Source: Bacteroidales bacterium (lineage in GTDB: Bacteria > Bacteroidota > Bacteroidia > Bacteroidales > UBA4417). From it: a DNA stretch of 5,365 bases. Below, in pieces: positions 4,921 to 5,365 of this stretch. The translations under genes were made by a program, and so were the position numbers. How positions within the stretch are numbered: position 1 is the first letter of the stretch; each line of letters begins with the position of its first letter. Below the pieces are notes generated by a model, which searched no databases, was not told where the DNA came from, and saw only the letters and a program-made list of their open reading frames with translations. The stretch lies in assembly GCA_025350385.1 (NCBI GenBank), contig JANXXZ010000175.1, forward strand, positions 1-5,365. Reading direction: 5' to 3'.

Positions 4921-5365
4921 CTAACAGTCATGCATAACACAATTCTGCCCCTGAAGTTCAATTTCGAGAGTTGCATGTTCAATCCCCAGTTTCTGAAGTT
5001 CATCCCTTACCTTTTCTTTCAGGATTTCAGTATCCGTTAAACTCAGCTCATTTGCAACTTCAATGTGTATAGTTGCTACATGGTAACTTCCGTCCATGGT
5101 CCATACATGCAGGTCATGCAGGTCACTCACGTCGGGGATGTTGAGAATGTGTTTCCTGATATCCCCTGCCTGGTTTGCATCGGGAGTACCCTGGAGCAGA
5201 ATCCGGAAAGTCTGGCGCAGGCTACCAAACAACCTGAACAGGATAAAAAGTGTAATGCAAAGTGAGAGTATAGGATCCAGCACAGGTATGTCATAAAATC
5301 GCAGGATTATTGATACCAGGAGTACCGCAATCCAGCCCAGCACATCTTCAAGGAAGTGAATTGAA
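4921..5365 (-). CDS. Cation diffusion facilitator (CDF) metal exporter, C-terminal half
   Basis: The visible 147 residues are the C-terminal half of a CDF transporter (ZitB/CzcD/YiiP type; full length about 300), an inner-membrane antiporter exporting Zn2+ or similar divalent cations in exchange for protons. The frame is open to the window edge, so the GTG at 5343 is internal and not a start. The fragment opens with 'HFLEDVLGW', the TM5 HxxxD motif (His3 and Asp7 of the fragment) that supplies half of the transport zinc site. Helix 6 follows ('VLDPILSLCITLFILFRLF', about 28-46). The cytoplasmic domain is at about 60-140, with 'DLHDLHVW' (81-88), 'YHVATIHIEV' (94-103) and 'GIEHATLEIE' (127-136), histidines typical of the regulatory metal sites at the dimer interface. 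The protein ends NCVMHDC, a short Cys/Met/His-rich tail that could bind metal. The HMA gene follows on the same strand. Confidence 0.93.
   Translation of the reverse strand, partial: SIHFLEDVLGWIAVLLVSIILRFYDIPVLDPILSLCITLFILFRLFGSLRQTFRILLQGTPDANQAGDIRKHILNIPDVSDLHDLHVWTMDGSYHVATIHIEVANELSLTDTEILKEKVRDELQKLGIEHATLEIELQGQNCVMHDC

Noticed and set aside
4909..4931. Direct repeat CAGTCAT at 4909-4915 and 4925-4931
   Set aside because: Two 7-bp copies, one within the CDF coding end, are expected by chance; no attachment site or insertion is associated.
4921..5343. Treating the GTG at 5343 as the start of a complete 140-residue gene
   Set aside because: The frame stays open to the window edge and the codons upstream encode the conserved HxxxD motif of CDF helix 5, so the gene is truncated by the window.

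Overview
The window looks like ordinary chromosome of a member of the Bacteroidota. The best evidence is the C-terminal type IX secretion (T9SS) sorting domain on the large glycosidase, a system confined to Bacteroidota and close relatives. Supporting signs are moderate GC, A-rich leaders without clear Shine-Dalgarno sequences, and -7 boxes resembling the Bacteroidota consensus TAnnTTTG. No rRNA, tRNA, insertion sequence, CRISPR array or phage gene is visible.

Layout. (1) 1-93, minus: the first 31 codons of a gene that leaves the window. (2) 94-330: a gene-poor gap holding only tiny ORFs on both strands. (3) 331-2193, minus: a secreted clan GH-A glycosidase of 620 residues, with signal peptide, TIM-barrel catalytic domain, beta-rich middle and T9SS sorting domain. 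An in-frame extension back to a GTG at 2358 exists, but ATG at 2193 is the better start. (4) 2194-2409: its leader, with two hairpins and a possible promoter. (5) 2410-3717, minus: a 12-helix MFS exporter of the EntS/MFS_3 type. (6) 3718-3972: a divergent promoter region, with palindromes over the exporter promoter. (7) 3973-4551, plus: an iron-type superoxide dismutase ending in a strong intrinsic terminator. (8) 4575-4784, minus: a small HMA metal-binding protein, converging on the dismutase. The dismutase terminator lies inside its last codons. (9) 4785-4920: a gap with a 7-bp periodic repeat and a hairpin. (10) 4921 to the window end, minus: the C-terminal half of a CDF metal-cation exporter.

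How the genes may work together. The CDF exporter and the HMA protein are on one strand in transcription order and plausibly form a metal-handling pair. The Fe-SOD next to them adds an oxidative-stress theme, but it is on the other strand with its own signals. The exporter and the glycosidase are co-directional, separated by 216 bp, and may be transcribed separately. I see no SusC/SusD pair, so the glycosidase is not obviously in a polysaccharide utilisation locus. I found no convincing undescribed multi-gene system. The most noteworthy items are the operator-like repeat array at the exporter promoter, the terminator embedded in a convergent gene, and a T9SS glycosidase I cannot place in a family.
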